64,000 nt of DNA from Hyphomonas sp. L-53-1-40 (GCF_000682775.1 NZ_AWFI01000001.1:496001-560000); one strand, 5' to 3'; positions 45,295-56,554 are shown, numbered from the stretch's first letter. Made by a program: numbers and translations. Notes: a model not told the origin generated them from the sequence alone.

Positions 45295-46998
45295 ATGCAC
45301 TACACCGAACTCCTGAAAGCACGGGAAGAACTGACAGGCCCCGGCGGCGAATTCGAGATCGTCGAGGCCGAAGTTCTGGGCAACCGGCTCCGCGTCTACA
45401 AGAACGCCCCGCCCAGTGTGCGGGAAGTCTGGATGTCGACGCTCCAATTCCCCGAACGCGACTATCTGGTCTACCAGGATGAGCGTTGGACTTATGCGGA
45501 TGCACATCGCGATGTGGCGTCGGCCGCCGCTTGGATGTTTGACCAAGGCGTAAAGCCCGGCGACCGTGTGGCGATCGCCATGCGCAACTATCCTGAATGG
45601 ATGCTGCTATATTGGGCCTGTGTCTCGGTTGGAATTGCCGTGGTTGGCATGAATGCCTGGTGGACACCTGAGGAAATGGAATACGCGCTAAAGGACTCCG
45701 AACCCAAGATCCTGTTTGCGGACTCAGAGCGGCTGGAGCGGGTGCTCGCCATTTCCGGCGCGGCCGACAAGATGAAGATCGTCGGTGTACGCGCGCCGGA
45801 TGCGCCATCGCCTGTCATCCAATGGTCAGACGTGTTGGCCCATGGCGGCGCATTGCCGGACGTCAGTGTCGACCCCGACGCGGATGCGTGCATCTTCTAT
45901 ACATCCGGCACGACCGGTTTCCCGAAAGGCGCACAGCTGACCCATCGGGGCTGTGTGTCCAACTTGCTGAACATGGCATTTGCGGGGGCTTCCACCCAGC
46001 TCGCGACCGCGCGCGCCACGGGGGAAATGCCACCTGAAGAAGCGCCGGTTCCGGTTGGCCTGATCACGACGCCGCTCTTCCATGTCACGGCGAACAATTG
46101 CGCCGCGTATCTCATTACCGCTGCGGGCGGCAAGATCGTGCTGATGTATCGCTGGGACGCGGGCGAGGCATTGAAACTGGTTGAGACCGAGAAGGTCACG
46201 GCGATGAGCGGTGTCCCCATCATGGCCCGCGAACTGATCAACCATCCGGACTTCGAAAAGACAGACACGTCCAGCCTGGCAACGCTGGGCGGCGGTGGTG
46301 CGCAATTGCCGCCAGACCTTGTTCAGAAGATCGACTCCACGGTGGCAACCGCTCGGCCGAATACCGGTTACGGCATGACCGAAACCTGCGGCATCATTAC
46401 ATCTGTTGCGGCGGACTTCTTCATCGACAAGCCCGACAGCGCTGGCCCGGCCATGCCCAATTTCGAGGCCAAGTGCGTCAATGATCTTGGTGAGACCGTC
46501 GCGCAGGGCGAAGTTGGCGAGCTGTGGGTGCGCGGCTCTTCGGTCATCAAAGGCTATATCAACCGGCCTGAGGCGACGGCAGAATCGATTACCGATGGGT
46601 GGTTGCACACCGGCGACATTGCCCGGATCGACGAGCATGGTTTCATCTTTATTGTGGACCGCAAGAAAGACATGGTGCTGCGCGGCGGCGAGAACGTCTA
46701 TTGCGCCGAGGTCGAGGCGGCGATCTATCGTCACCCGTCCGTGGCAGAGTGCAGCGTCTTCGGCGTACCGGATGACCGGTTGGGCGAAGAGGTCGGCGTG
46801 GCCGTCGTGTTGAAACCGGGCGAAGACCTGGCTGCCGTCACGCTTCGTGAGCATTGCGCGGGCATCATGGCGAAGCACAAGGTGCCACGTTATGTCTGGT
46901 TCCTCACCGCACTGCCGCGTAATGCCAGCGGCAAGTTCATCAAGCGCGACCTGAAAGAACAGCTGACCAAGGAACTGGATAGCGCAGCGGCGAACTAG
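45295..46998 (+). CDS. Acyl-CoA synthetase / class I adenylate-forming ligase
   Basis: A 567-residue ATP-dependent ligase. The P-loop is FYTSGTTGFPKGAQLTHRG, the A5 motif GYGMTETCGI, the A7 motif GWLHTGDIARID, and the hinge/catalytic lysine region IVDRKKDMVLRGGENVYCAEVEAAI ends with NASGKFIKRDL (catalytic K). It activates a carboxylic acid, probably a fatty acid, to its CoA thioester. GGAGGAAAC precedes the ATG at 45295; an in-frame start at 45262 lacks this. It may work with the thioesterase and second acyl-CoA synthetase nearby. The substrate is not readable. Confidence 0.9.
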   Translation: MHYTELLKAREELTGPGGEFEIVEAEVLGNRLRVYKNAPPSVREVWMSTLQFPERDYLVYQDERWTYADAHRDVASAAAWMFDQGVKPGDRVAIAMRNYPEWMLLYWACVSVGIAVVGMNAWWTPEEMEYALKDSEPKILFADSERLERVLAISGAADKMKIVGVRAPDAPSPVIQWSDVLAHGGALPDVSVDPDADACIFYTSGTTGFPKGAQLTHRGCVSNLLNMAFAGASTQLATARATGEMPPEEAPVPVGLITTPLFHVTANNCAAYLITAAGGKIVLMYRWDAGEALKLVETEKVTAMSGVPIMARELINHPDFEKTDTSSLATLGGGGAQLPPDLVQKIDSTVATARPNTGYGMTETCGIITSVAADFFIDKPDSAGPAMPNFEAKCVNDLGETVAQGEVGELWVRGSSVIKGYINRPEATAESITDGWLHTGDIARIDEHGFIFIVDRKKDMVLRGGENVYCAEVEAAIYRHPSVAECSVFGVPDDRLGEEVGVAVVLKPGEDLAAVTLREHCAGIMAKHKVPRYVWFLTALPRNASGKFIKRDLKEQLTKELDSAAAN

Positions 46999-47024
46999 CG
47001 CCTGACAGTAGCGATTATTTTGAG

Positions 47025-47060
47025 CAAGCCCTCCAGCCTCTGGTGGGCTTGTTTCATTTT
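47025..47060 (+). terminator. Rho-independent terminator after acyl-CoA ligase gene
   Basis: CAAGCCC (47025-47031) pairs with GGGCTTG (47045-47051), with an inner CCAG/CTGG pairing. TTTCATTTT follows. It ends the ligase transcript ahead of the convergent tRNA-Arg. Confidence 0.88.
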
Positions 47061-47090
47061 AGGGAAAGCCATTCTGCCGCGCGCCAGGAA

Positions 47091-47167
47091 TGGCGACCCC
47101 GGCAGGATTCGAACCTGCGACCGTCCGATTAGAAGTCGGGTGCTCTATCCAGCTGAGCTACGGGGCC
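47091..47167 (-). tRNA. tRNA-Arg (anticodon TCT)
   Basis: The minus strand folds with acceptor GGCCCCG/CGGGGTC, D arm GCTCAGCTGGATAGAGC, anticodon arm CCCGA-CTTCTAA-TCGGA and T arm GCAGG-TTCGAAT-CCTGC. CCA is encoded. Anticodon TCT reads AGA/AGG arginine codons. Confidence 0.96.
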
Positions 47168-47188
47168 GGATTGTTGCCGGCGGGCATC

Positions 47189-47497
47189 CTAGTGAGTCCA
47201 AGGCTGCTTGCGATTGGCGTCGAAATTAGCGCTATAGGACTTTACAAGCCGTTTCCGCTCTTCAGATGGCGTAACCGTGAATGTCAGACCCTTGCTCTTG
47301 GCATACTCGATTGCCTGTTCCTGCGTCTCGAAGGAAAGGCGGATCTGTCCGGACGTGTCGTCAATGCTGGTCCAGCCCATGAGGGGGTCTGCCGAGCGCT
47401 TGGCGTCATTGTTCACGAATTCGAGAATCCAGGCTTTGGTCTTGCCTCTGCCGGAGGTCATCGCGCTTTTGGCGGGCTTGTAGATACGCGCTTGCAT
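47189..47497 (-). CDS. NDUFS4-type (18 kDa) complex I accessory subunit
   Basis: A 102-residue protein of the ETC complex I subunit family. It starts MQARIYKPAKSAMTSGRGKTKAWILEF, as alphaproteobacterial homologues do, and continues MGWTSIDDTSGQIRLSFETQEQAIEYAKSKGLTFTV, the NDUFS4 core. In alphaproteobacteria this subunit stabilises the NADH-binding arm of respiratory complex I. Start 47497 (ATG) is preferred over GTG 47509 because GAGG lies 8 nt ahead. It sits between two tRNA genes, all on the minus strand. Confidence 0.9.
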   Translation of the reverse strand: MQARIYKPAKSAMTSGRGKTKAWILEFVNNDAKRSADPLMGWTSIDDTSGQIRLSFETQEQAIEYAKSKGLTFTVTPSEERKRLVKSYSANFDANRKQPWTH

Positions 47498-47524
47498 GAT
47501 GAACCTCACCGCTAAGAAAGTGAA

Positions 47525-47601
<77 letters not shown>

Positions 47602-47655
47602 GACTCCCGTAATAATGGGGTCGCGCTACGGCGCAAGCCCCTTTCGGCTGTGAAT

Positions 47656-48531
47656 TCAGTCTTTTGTGCGCAAGCGTCGCACCAGACCCTCTTGCGCAAC
47701 GCTTGCCACGAGGTCTCCGGCCATATTGAAGATCATTCCGCGATTGAATCCACGCCCTTTGCCGGCAAATGGGCTGTCCATGGAGTAGAGGTGCCATTCA
47801 TCGAATTTGATGGGTCCATGCAGCCACATCGCGTGATCCAGGCTGGCCGACATCAATTCCTTGTGGTTCAGCCAGGTAATGCCGTGCGGGCGATAGCTGG
47901 AGCTGAGCAGAGCCATGTCGGAGGCATAGGCCAACAGGCAATGGTGCAGCGCCGGCGGTACGTCGATGGGGCGGCTGACCCGGAACCAGATATTGTGGTG
48001 ATCGTCTGCGATTTCGGGATGGATCAGGTCCAGAGGCGCCACATCACGGATTTCGATGTCGCGTTCCCGCGCAAAATCTTCGCGCAGGGCCTCGGGCAGG
48101 CGGTCGGCGATTTCCAGGCGGCGTTCGCGAAGATCCTTCAGGCCGTCGGGGCCGTCCACTTCCGGCATCTTGTGCTGGTGTTCCCAGCTCTCCTCGTCGG
48201 TCTGGAAGCTCGCCGCCATGTTGAAAATCTGTTTTCCGTGCTGGATCGCCACCACGCGCCGCGTCGTGAAGCTGCCGCCATCACGGGAATGGTCAACCTG
48301 ATAGATGATCGGCACTTTCGGATCGCCGGGACGGATGAAATAGGCATGGAGCGAGTGGCATGTCCGGTCTTCCGGCACGGTGCGGTAGGCCGCCACCAGC
48401 GACTGAGCGATGACCTGACCACCGAAAACCCGCTGGCTGGCGCGCTCATCCGGGCTCTGGCCGCGGAACAGGTCCAGTTCCAGGCGCTCGATATCGAGCA
48501 GGGACAGAAGGTCTCCAACAGGGTCGGTCAT
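47656..48531 (-). CDS. tesB: Acyl-CoA thioesterase II
   Basis: A 291-residue double-hotdog thioesterase. N-terminal LSLLDIERLELDLFRGQSPDERASQRVFGGQVIAQSLVAAYRTVPEDRTCHSLHAYFIRPGDP matches TesB, with the conserved D and Q in the second hotdog (SLDHAMWLHGP; AGDLVASVAQEGLVR). It hydrolyses acyl-CoAs to free fatty acid and CoA. Start 48531 is used because GGAG lies 8 nt upstream; the reading frame is open further 5' but unlike TesB. The next gene starts divergently and encodes an acyl-CoA synthetase, so the pair may control acyl-CoA pools together. Confidence 0.92.
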   Translation of the reverse strand: MTDPVGDLLSLLDIERLELDLFRGQSPDERASQRVFGGQVIAQSLVAAYRTVPEDRTCHSLHAYFIRPGDPKVPIIYQVDHSRDGGSFTTRRVVAIQHGKQIFNMAASFQTDEESWEHQHKMPEVDGPDGLKDLRERRLEIADRLPEALREDFARERDIEIRDVAPLDLIHPEIADDHHNIWFRVSRPIDVPPALHHCLLAYASDMALLSSSYRPHGITWLNHKELMSASLDHAMWLHGPIKFDEWHLYSMDSPFAGKGRGFNRGMIFNMAGDLVASVAQEGLVRRLRTKD

Positions 48532-48667
48532 GCGTGGTCTCCAAATCGTGTGATCAGCAGCTAGCAGAGGCATTCGTGGATGCAAACTGTGCAAGTGCGC
48601 GATTCCTGTCCAATCCACCTTTCTCTGGTCACAACATGTTCACCATATTCCGGTATTGGCAGGTATC

Positions 48668-50491
48668 ATGGTTAATCCCTCCGCTCTTCCTGCCGCCGTC
48701 CCGTTCCGCGATTCCTTCTCGCAAATGAAGCGTGATCTCGATTTTTTACGCATGGCGATCCGGATGCACAAGCTGATCGGCGACGTTACGCCGGACTCCC
48801 GGCAACTCGTTGCGGACGATTTCGAGGAGAGTGTCGACAAGCATGCCGGGAACATTGCGTTTCGGTTCGAAGGCAAGCTCACCACATATGCCGAATTCGA
48901 TGCCACGGCGAACCGGATTGCCCATTGGGCGCTGGCGCACGGCCTGGAAGCGGGCGACCGCGTCGCGCTTTGCATGGAGAATTGCCCGGAATACGTCGCG
49001 ATCTGGGCTGGGCTGGCAAAGGTCGGCGTCATCACGGCTCTGGTGAATACGCATCTTGATGGCGATCCGCTCAAACACTGCCTGACCATTTCCGAAGCCG
49101 CGCACATTATTGCAGGCCCGCGTCGGGATCGATCCGTCAGCAAGGTCGCCGCCGAGATGGAATCTGCGCCAAAAGTTTGGACAATGGGCGGCGAGCACGG
49201 CGAAGATCTTGCGGCCATGTTGCCAAACCTGTCAGCAGAGCGCCCATCACGTGATTTGCGCGCGCATCTGCGTGGTAAAGACATGTGCCTGTATATCTTC
49301 ACCTCGGGTACGACGGGGTTGCCCAAGGCGACCCGCATTACCAATTCCCGTCTCCAGATCATGATGCGCACCTTCATTGCGCCTTGCTACACAGGCCCGC
49401 GCGATCGCGTTTATCTGACTTTGCCGTTGTATCACGCCACTGGCGGAGTCTGCGGCGTCGGGCAGGCCATGATGACGGGGGCGAGTATAATTCTGCGCCG
49501 CAAATTTTCGGCGAGCGCATTCTGGGATGATGTCGCCGATGAGGGCGCAACCTCCATTGTCTATATCGGCGAATTGTGCCGCTATCTCCTGAACCAACCC
49601 GTTCATCCGAAAGAACGTGCCCATCGCCTGCAGACTGGCTTTGGCAACGGGATGCGCCCGGAAATCTGGACGGAGTTCCGTGAGCGGTTCAACATCACAA
49701 ATCTGGTTGAGTTCTATGGCGCGACAGATGGCAATGTGAATTTGATGAGTATCGACGGCACGGTCGGCGCGGTTGGCCGCATTCCGAAATGGCTCAAGGC
49801 CCGGTTCGATCATGTCGAGTTCGTGAAGTATGATCTCGAAACGGAAGATGTAGTCCGCGGTGACGATGGCTTTGTCATTCGGGCCGAGCCGAACGAAGCC
49901 GGTGAGATGCTGGGGCGCATTACTGAAAACGAATTCGAGTTTGCTGGATACCAGGACCCAAAAGCGACGGAGAAGAAAATTCTCCGAGACGTGTTCGAAC
50001 CCGGAGACAAATGGTTCCGGACGGGGGATTTGATGCGCAAGTGCGAAAATGGCTATGTATTCTTCGTGGACCGGATCGGCGACACGTTCCGTTGGAAGGG
50101 CGAAAACGTTTCCACCAGCGAAGTCAGTGACGCAATGATCCGTTCGAAGGGAATCGAAACATCCAACGTCTATGGTGTGGAAATTCCGGGGACGGAAGGC
50201 AAGGCTGGCATGGCGGCGGTTACGCTGAATGGCGATGTCGATTTCGAAAGCCTGCACTATGAACTGTCAGCCAATCTTCCATCCTACGCCATCCCGATTT
50301 TTATTCGTATCCAGCGCGAGCCCGACACGACCGGCACGATGAAGTATCGCAAAGTGGAACTGATGAAAGAGGGCTACAATCCGGACATGGTGGATGACCC
50401 GATCTGGATGTACCATCCCGACCGGCGCCAATATGTGCCGTTCACGCAGGACCGGTATGACTCACTGATCTCCGGCGCGTTCCGCTTCTAG
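48668..50491 (+). CDS. Long-chain acyl-CoA synthetase, FATP/FadD6 type
   Basis: A 607-residue ligase. Motifs are the P-loop YIFTSGTTGLPKATRITN, YGATDGNVNLM and the diagnostic very-long-chain/FATP segment WFRTGDLMRKCENGYVFFVDRIGDTFRWKGENVSTSEVSDAM. This differs from the 45.3 kb ligase, which has the standard FadD form. It activates long or very long fatty acids, or sterol side chains in some bacteria, to CoA thioesters. The ATG at 48668 starts the family-like region; the frame opens at a TTG 12 nt earlier. It lies back-to-back with tesB. Confidence 0.9.
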   Translation: MVNPSALPAAVPFRDSFSQMKRDLDFLRMAIRMHKLIGDVTPDSRQLVADDFEESVDKHAGNIAFRFEGKLTTYAEFDATANRIAHWALAHGLEAGDRVALCMENCPEYVAIWAGLAKVGVITALVNTHLDGDPLKHCLTISEAAHIIAGPRRDRSVSKVAAEMESAPKVWTMGGEHGEDLAAMLPNLSAERPSRDLRAHLRGKDMCLYIFTSGTTGLPKATRITNSRLQIMMRTFIAPCYTGPRDRVYLTLPLYHATGGVCGVGQAMMTGASIILRRKFSASAFWDDVADEGATSIVYIGELCRYLLNQPVHPKERAHRLQTGFGNGMRPEIWTEFRERFNITNLVEFYGATDGNVNLMSIDGTVGAVGRIPKWLKARFDHVEFVKYDLETEDVVRGDDGFVIRAEPNEAGEMLGRITENEFEFAGYQDPKATEKKILRDVFEPGDKWFRTGDLMRKCENGYVFFVDRIGDTFRWKGENVSTSEVSDAMIRSKGIETSNVYGVEIPGTEGKAGMAAVTLNGDVDFESLHYELSANLPSYAIPIFIRIQREPDTTGTMKYRKVELMKEGYNPDMVDDPIWMYHPDRRQYVPFTQDRYDSLISGAFRF

Positions 50492-50494
50492 GTC

Positions 50495-51964
50495 TCAGGC
50501 GACCCGGCCCATGCGCTCTTCGAGCCGCGTGGAAAACCAGGAAATGATCCGCCGCCACAGCTCGTCTTTCAGGATGGCGCCTTCCACATCATGGTCAATT
50601 GACGGGTTGTCGTTGATCTCGATGATCACGACGCCCTGGTCGGTTTCCTTCAGGTCGACGCCGTAGAGGCCATCGCCGATCAGGCGCGCGCCGCGCACCG
50701 CCGCATCCACCACCTCGGGCGGTGCATCCTCGACTGGGAAGGTGGTGAAGCCTCCCTCGCTCGTCTTGCCGTCCGGACCATGTTTCACAATTTGCCAGTG
50801 GCCGCGTGCCATACGGTATTGGCAGGCATAGAGCGGTTCGCCATTGAGGACCCCGATACGCCAATCGAACTTCGTCGGAATGAATTCCTGAGCAATGATC
50901 AGGGCCGTGTCCTTGAACATCTGCTTTGCGCCTGCGCGGAGTTCCTCGAGAGAGCGAGCCTTGACCATATTGGTACCAAAGGAACCGTCTGGCGTCTTCA
51001 GCACGACGGGATTGCCCAAGGTCTCGAACACGGCAGCAAGGTCAGACTTCTCATCGAGAATGAGCGTGTGTGGAATAGGCAAGCCAGCCTTCTCGAGTAT
51101 CTCCTTGAGGAAGACCTTGTTGGTGCACCGGATCATGGATTGCGTGTCGTCAATGACGGGCATGCCTTCCTGTTCGGCGCGGCGGGCGAATTTGTAGGTG
51201 TAGTTATCAATCTGGGTCGTGGCGCGGATGAACAGGGCGTCAAACTCGGCAAGACTGGTCAGGTCCGATGGTTCGATTGTCTCAACCTCAACGCCCATCT
51301 TGGCAGCGACATCTGCGAGGCGCTTGATCGAAGACGGCTTTGACGGCGCGGTCTTCTCATGCGGATCGACCAGCACGGCCAGCGCCCATTTGGCGGGGGC
51401 TTTGGACTTCGGCTCGCTGATGCGCCCGCTTGTGTAAGCCTGCATTGCCTCAAGGAAGAAGTCCCGGCGTTCGCCTTTCAGCTTGTGAGGTGGCACCATC
51501 CGGACACGGCCAATGCCGTGCGGAGATTTCGGGTCCAGTTCGACTTCAAGCGCCGGCACGCGGAACCAGTCGGAGACCTCGCGGGCAAGACGCTCATAAC
51601 CTGGCGTTTCCGGCTTGGAAAAGGCAACGAAGAGACGCTCGATCTCCGGCGCGCCCTTGGCGCGGGCTTCGCGCAGGCGTTCGCCCAGATCGGGCAGGGC
51701 GTGCCTGTAGAGTCCCTTGGCCGATAGTTCCACCATGGTCTGGACGCTGGGGCTGACCCGGTGCCCGCGCGCTTCGGCCAGCAGCGAGGCGTAATAGCCT
51801 TCTGACTGGTAACCATAGGACCGGCAGAGATTCAGGATGTAGGGCCGTCGCCCGGAAAACAGCGCCGGCTTGGTGATATAGTCTGATACCTTCAGCACCT
51901 TGTGAGGCGTCTCAGCCTGAGAGATGTCGTTGGCGGATTCTACGAGTACGACCCAATCGGTCAT
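50495..51964 (-). CDS. RimK-type ATP-grasp ligase with RLAN N-terminal domain
   Basis: A 489-residue protein. The N-terminal half (about 1-180) is a RimK-like ATP-grasp N-terminal (RLAN) domain: VLVESANDISQAETPHKVLKVSDYITKP, then RPYILNLCRSYGYQSEGYYASLLAEARGHRVSPS. The C-terminal half is an ATP-grasp fold: KVFLKEILEKAGLPIPHTLI, NPVVLKTPDGSFGTNMVKA (ATP lysine), TALIIAQEFIPTKFDWRIGVLNGEPLYAC and VIIEINDNPSIDHDVEGA (metal-binding E/N). RimK-like enzymes join amino acids, often glutamate, to peptide or protein ends. The GNAT gene downstream overlaps by 4 nt, suggesting a two-step tagging or peptide-making pathway. Substrate unknown. Confidence 0.85.
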   Translation of the reverse strand: MTDWVVLVESANDISQAETPHKVLKVSDYITKPALFSGRRPYILNLCRSYGYQSEGYYASLLAEARGHRVSPSVQTMVELSAKGLYRHALPDLGERLREARAKGAPEIERLFVAFSKPETPGYERLAREVSDWFRVPALEVELDPKSPHGIGRVRMVPPHKLKGERRDFFLEAMQAYTSGRISEPKSKAPAKWALAVLVDPHEKTAPSKPSSIKRLADVAAKMGVEVETIEPSDLTSLAEFDALFIRATTQIDNYTYKFARRAEQEGMPVIDDTQSMIRCTNKVFLKEILEKAGLPIPHTLILDEKSDLAAVFETLGNPVVLKTPDGSFGTNMVKARSLEELRAGAKQMFKDTALIIAQEFIPTKFDWRIGVLNGEPLYACQYRMARGHWQIVKHGPDGKTSEGGFTTFPVEDAPPEVVDAAVRGARLIGDGLYGVDLKETDQGVVIIEINDNPSIDHDVEGAILKDELWRRIISWFSTRLEERMGRVA

Positions 51965-52425
51965 TGATCCTCTCTCGAGACGCCGCCCAGCGGCTTCTCT
52001 AATCTAAGTGCGGCTTCTCCATCGGGATAATAGCCTGCGGCGCGCGCCATTACGCGATAACCATGGCGTTCGTAAAGACGCTTTGCGCGGCTATTTGTTT
52101 CGCGCACTTCGAGCCTGAGTGTATCGCAGCTTCGCTGCTTTGAAATGTCTTCGCATTTTTCAAGGAAAAGGTCGGAAAGCCCGGTGCCGCGCGCAGCTTC
52201 TGCGACGGACAGGGAATAGAGTCGCGCGGCTTTGCTGTTGCGGCGGAACAGGAGGACAGCTGCACCGGTCAGGCCATCCTTTCCGTCGGATACGAGGATT
52301 GCCGAATTCCCGCTCAGCAAGCGCCGCCACGTGCGTCGCGAAAACCGGTCTTCCTCCGGAAAGGCAAGCTCCAGGTCTGTCAGCGCTGCGATGTCGTCCA
52401 GGGTGGCGGCGCGAATGTCGTGCAT
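51961..52425 (-). CDS. GNAT-family N-acetyltransferase partner of the RLAN ligase
   Basis: A 154-residue RimI-like acetyltransferase. Acetyl-CoA-binding motif A is SLSVAEAARGTGLSDLFLEKCE and motif B is LRLEVRETNSRAKRLYERHGYRVMARAAGYYPDGEAALRLEKPL. Start 52425 follows the proB stop closely (10 nt), while an ATG at 52461 lies inside proB. Its ligase partner starts at 51964, giving a 4-nt overlap. In the RLAN/ATP-grasp family a GNAT is often fused or adjacent, so it probably acetylates the amino group of the ligase's product or substrate. The acceptor is unknown. Confidence 0.85.
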   Translation of the reverse strand: MHDIRAATLDDIAALTDLELAFPEEDRFSRRTWRRLLSGNSAILVSDGKDGLTGAAVLLFRRNSKAARLYSLSVAEAARGTGLSDLFLEKCEDISKQRSCDTLRLEVRETNSRAKRLYERHGYRVMARAAGYYPDGEAALRLEKPLGGVSREDQ

Positions 52426-52435
52426 CGGGGCGGGG

Positions 52436-53554
52436 CTAGCGGAGCAGAACCATGTCGTCACGATGGACGATGGCCGGGCGGCCGCGATAGCCGAGGATCG
52501 CCTCGACCTCTTCGCTATGGCGGCCGATGACGCGGGCGATCTCGCCCGAACTGTAGGCGGTGACGCCCTTGCCGACCATCTGGCCGGAGGGCGCGTTCAA
52601 GGCGACGGCGGCCCCGCGCTCGAAAGTGCCCGTGACGGCGGTGATCCCCACGGCCAGCAGGCTCGCCCCACTGCGCAGGGCCTTGGCCGCGCCTTCGTCC
52701 AGTTCGATTGAGCCTTCGGGTGTCAAATGACCTGACAGCCAGGCTGCACGGGCATTGGCGGGCGTGGTGGCGGCGGAAATCAGCGTCGCGCGCGCGCCGT
52801 CTTCGATGGCAAGCAGGGGATGGTCCCGATTGCCGAGCGTGATCAGCGTGGAGCAGCCGGCCGCATGCGCAATTCGCGCGGCGGCGAGCTTGGTTGCCAT
52901 GCCGCCAGAGCCGACACCGGCATCAGCGTTCGCGCCGGTCGCCATCGCGTCATGTTCGGCGGTCAGCTGGTCGAGGCGGGGAATATGCGTTGCCTCCGGG
53001 TGGGTGCGCGGATCCGCCGTGTAGAGGCCGTCAATATCCGACAGGAGCACCAGCACATCCGCGCCCATCATCTGGGCGACGCGCGCGGCCAGCCGGTCAT
53101 TGTCGCCATAGCGAATCTCGTCAGTCGCCACCGTGTCATTCTCATTGATGACCGGCACCACGCCTGATTCCAGCAAGGTCTCGAGGGTTGCGCGTGCGTT
53201 CAGCCAGCGCCGGCGATTTTCGGTATCGCCAAGCGTCAGCAGTGCCTGGCCGATGGTGACATCATGCGGCTCGAAGGCTTGGCCGATGGCAGACATCAAG
53301 CGCAGCTGGCCGATCGCGGCGGCGGCCTGTTTCTGGTCGAGACGGTTTGAAACAGAATTGCCAAGACTTTTGCGACCCAATGCAACCGCGCCGGACGAAA
53401 CGAGAATGATTTGAAACCCTCTGGAACGCAGTGAAACAATATCGAATGCGAGTTTCTCCAGCCAGGCATGGCGCGGTTGGCCGTGCTCTGCGACAAGGGC
53501 AGAGCCGGTCTTCACCACGATACGCTTGGCAGAAGCAAAAGGCGTTTCAGTCAT
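52436..53554 (-). CDS. proB: Glutamate 5-kinase
   Basis: A 372-residue kinase for the first step of proline synthesis. The amino-acid kinase domain shows KRIVVKTGSALV, LVSSGAVALGRKSLG, VPVINENDTVATDEIRYGDNDRLAARVAQMMGADVLVLLSDIDGLYTADPR and GVGSGGMATKLAAARIAHAAGCSTLI. A C-terminal PUA domain follows (GQMVGKGVTAYSSGEIARVIGRHSEEVEAILGYRGRPAIVHRDDMVLL). Product glutamyl-5-phosphate is passed to ProA, not in the window. Neighbouring obgE/rpmA/rplU is the common alphaproteobacterial context. Confidence 0.96.
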   Translation of the reverse strand: MTETPFASAKRIVVKTGSALVAEHGQPRHAWLEKLAFDIVSLRSRGFQIILVSSGAVALGRKSLGNSVSNRLDQKQAAAAIGQLRLMSAIGQAFEPHDVTIGQALLTLGDTENRRRWLNARATLETLLESGVVPVINENDTVATDEIRYGDNDRLAARVAQMMGADVLVLLSDIDGLYTADPRTHPEATHIPRLDQLTAEHDAMATGANADAGVGSGGMATKLAAARIAHAAGCSTLITLGNRDHPLLAIEDGARATLISAATTPANARAAWLSGHLTPEGSIELDEGAAKALRSGASLLAVGITAVTGTFERGAAVALNAPSGQMVGKGVTAYSSGEIARVIGRHSEEVEAILGYRGRPAIVHRDDMVLLR

Positions 53555-53661
53555 CTGGCGGAGCGATACACTGCGGCGGCAAATGCCGAAAGCGAAAATG
53601 AAGCCGTTGACAAGCCGGGCGATTGACCGTCACGACAGTTGAAAAGACGAGGTTTTCTGAA

Positions 53662-55461
<1,800 letters not shown>

Positions 55462-55503
55462 GCCGTAACTCCCTCCATGAGGACCAAGCGGGCAGGGGAG
55501 GAC

Positions 55504-55536
55504 ATAATAAAGGGGAGGCAGTGGCCTGCCTCCCCT
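55504..55536 (-). terminator. Rho-independent terminator downstream of rpmA
   Basis: GGGGAGGCA (55512-55520) pairs with TGCCTCCCC (55527-55535). Read on the minus strand it is followed by TTTATTAT, so it should end the rplU-rpmA transcript before the GNAT/obgE genes. Confidence 0.82.
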
Positions 55537-55595
55537 TGGAAACTGATCGTCTGAAGCGATCCGGCCACGTATCCCGCGGCCGCGCTGTCAGCCGC

Positions 55596-55865
55596 TTATT
55601 CTGCTGCTTCCGCAACCGGTACAATGTTCACGTAGAGACGGCCGCCCGTCTTGCGCGTGAACTCAACCTTGCCTTCGGAAAGCGCAAACAGGGTGTGGTC
55701 GCGGCCAATGCCGACGCCCTTGCCTGGGTATTTCTGCGTACCGCGCTGGCGCACGATGATGTTGCCCGGAATGACATGCTCGCCGCCAAATTTCTTGACG
55801 CCAAGATATTTCGGGTTTGAGTCGCGGCCGTTACGGGACGAACCACCTGATTTCTTATGAGCCAT
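55596..55865 (-). CDS. rpmA: 50S ribosomal protein L27
   Basis: An 89-residue ribosomal protein. The N-terminus [28 protein letters not shown] and the core [32 protein letters not shown] are L27. The N-terminal tail reaches the peptidyl transferase centre. No N-terminal cleavage extension of the Firmicutes kind is present. It lies 38 nt downstream of rplU in the usual order and ends at a terminator. Confidence 0.98.
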   Translation of the reverse strand: MAHKKSGGSSRNGRDSNPKYLGVKKFGGEHVIPGNIIVRQRGTQKYPGKGVGIGRDHTLFALSEGKVEFTRKTGGRLYVNIVPVAEAAE

Positions 55866-55903
55866 GCTTTGCTCCGATCCTCTATAAAGGGCTTATAGCG
55901 CCC

Positions 55904-56554
55904 TTATGCGTCCTTGGCGAATTCTTCGGCCTGCTTGATCCACTCATCGCGAGTGATGCGGCCTGGGAAGCTCATTTCTTCTTCCAGCTCAGTGATCTGC
56001 TCTTCTTTCAGGGCAGCGACCTGCCAGAAGAAGTAGATGCCAGCTTCGTGGAGCTTTTTCTCGAGAACCGGGCCGACGCCTGAAATCTTTTTCAGATTGT
56101 CCGGCTTGCCTTCGAGATTGGCGATACGACCGCGGGAATCGACTTCCGGCTTGGCTGCGGGTGCAGCAGCTTCGGCGGCGGGGGTCTCGGCCTTTGGAGC
56201 GGCGGCCTTCTTTGGCGCGGCTTTCTTGGCTGGCTTCTTGCCGTCGGTGCTGATGCCAGTGATCTTGACGACCGTCAGGTGCTGGCGGTGGCCTTGCGTA
56301 CGGCGATAGGTCTGGCGCTGGCGCTTCTTGCGAATGATGACTTTGTCACCGCGCGTTTGCTCCTCGACTTCACCGAACACGCTTGCACCGTCAACCAGGG
56401 GAGCGCCAACAGTTACGTCGTCGCCATTGCCCAGCATGAGCACGGTTTCAAAGGTTACGTCCTTACCGGCTTCAGTATCCAGCTTTTCGACGGTGATCGT
56501 ATCACCTTCCGCGACTTTATACTGCTTGCCGCCTGTTTTGATGACCGCGAACAT
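55904..56554 (-). CDS. rplU: 50S ribosomal protein L21 with C-terminal extension
   Basis: A 216-residue protein. Residues 1-103 are ordinary L21 ([18 protein letters not shown], then [26 protein letters not shown]). It continues with an Ala/Lys/Pro-rich linker and a helix-hairpin-helix-like segment ([44 protein letters not shown]). This extension is common in alphaproteobacteria and makes the protein twice the size of E. coli L21. Start 56554 is the family start; the frame opens 35 codons upstream without family similarity. Confidence 0.96.
   Translation of the reverse strand: MFAVIKTGGKQYKVAEGDTITVEKLDTEAGKDVTFETVLMLGNGDDVTVGAPLVDGASVFGEVEEQTRGDKVIIRKKRQRQTYRRTQGHRQHLTVVKITGISTDGKKPAKKAAPKKAAAPKAETPAAEAAAPAAKPEVDSRGRIANLEGKPDNLKKISGVGPVLEKKLHEAGIYFFWQVAALKEEQITELEEEMSFPGRITRDEWIKQAEEFAKDA

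Noticed and set aside
45826-46878. 350-codon antisense frame inside the acyl-CoA ligase gene
   Set aside because: Fully within a motif-complete gene and without RBS or recognisable domains.
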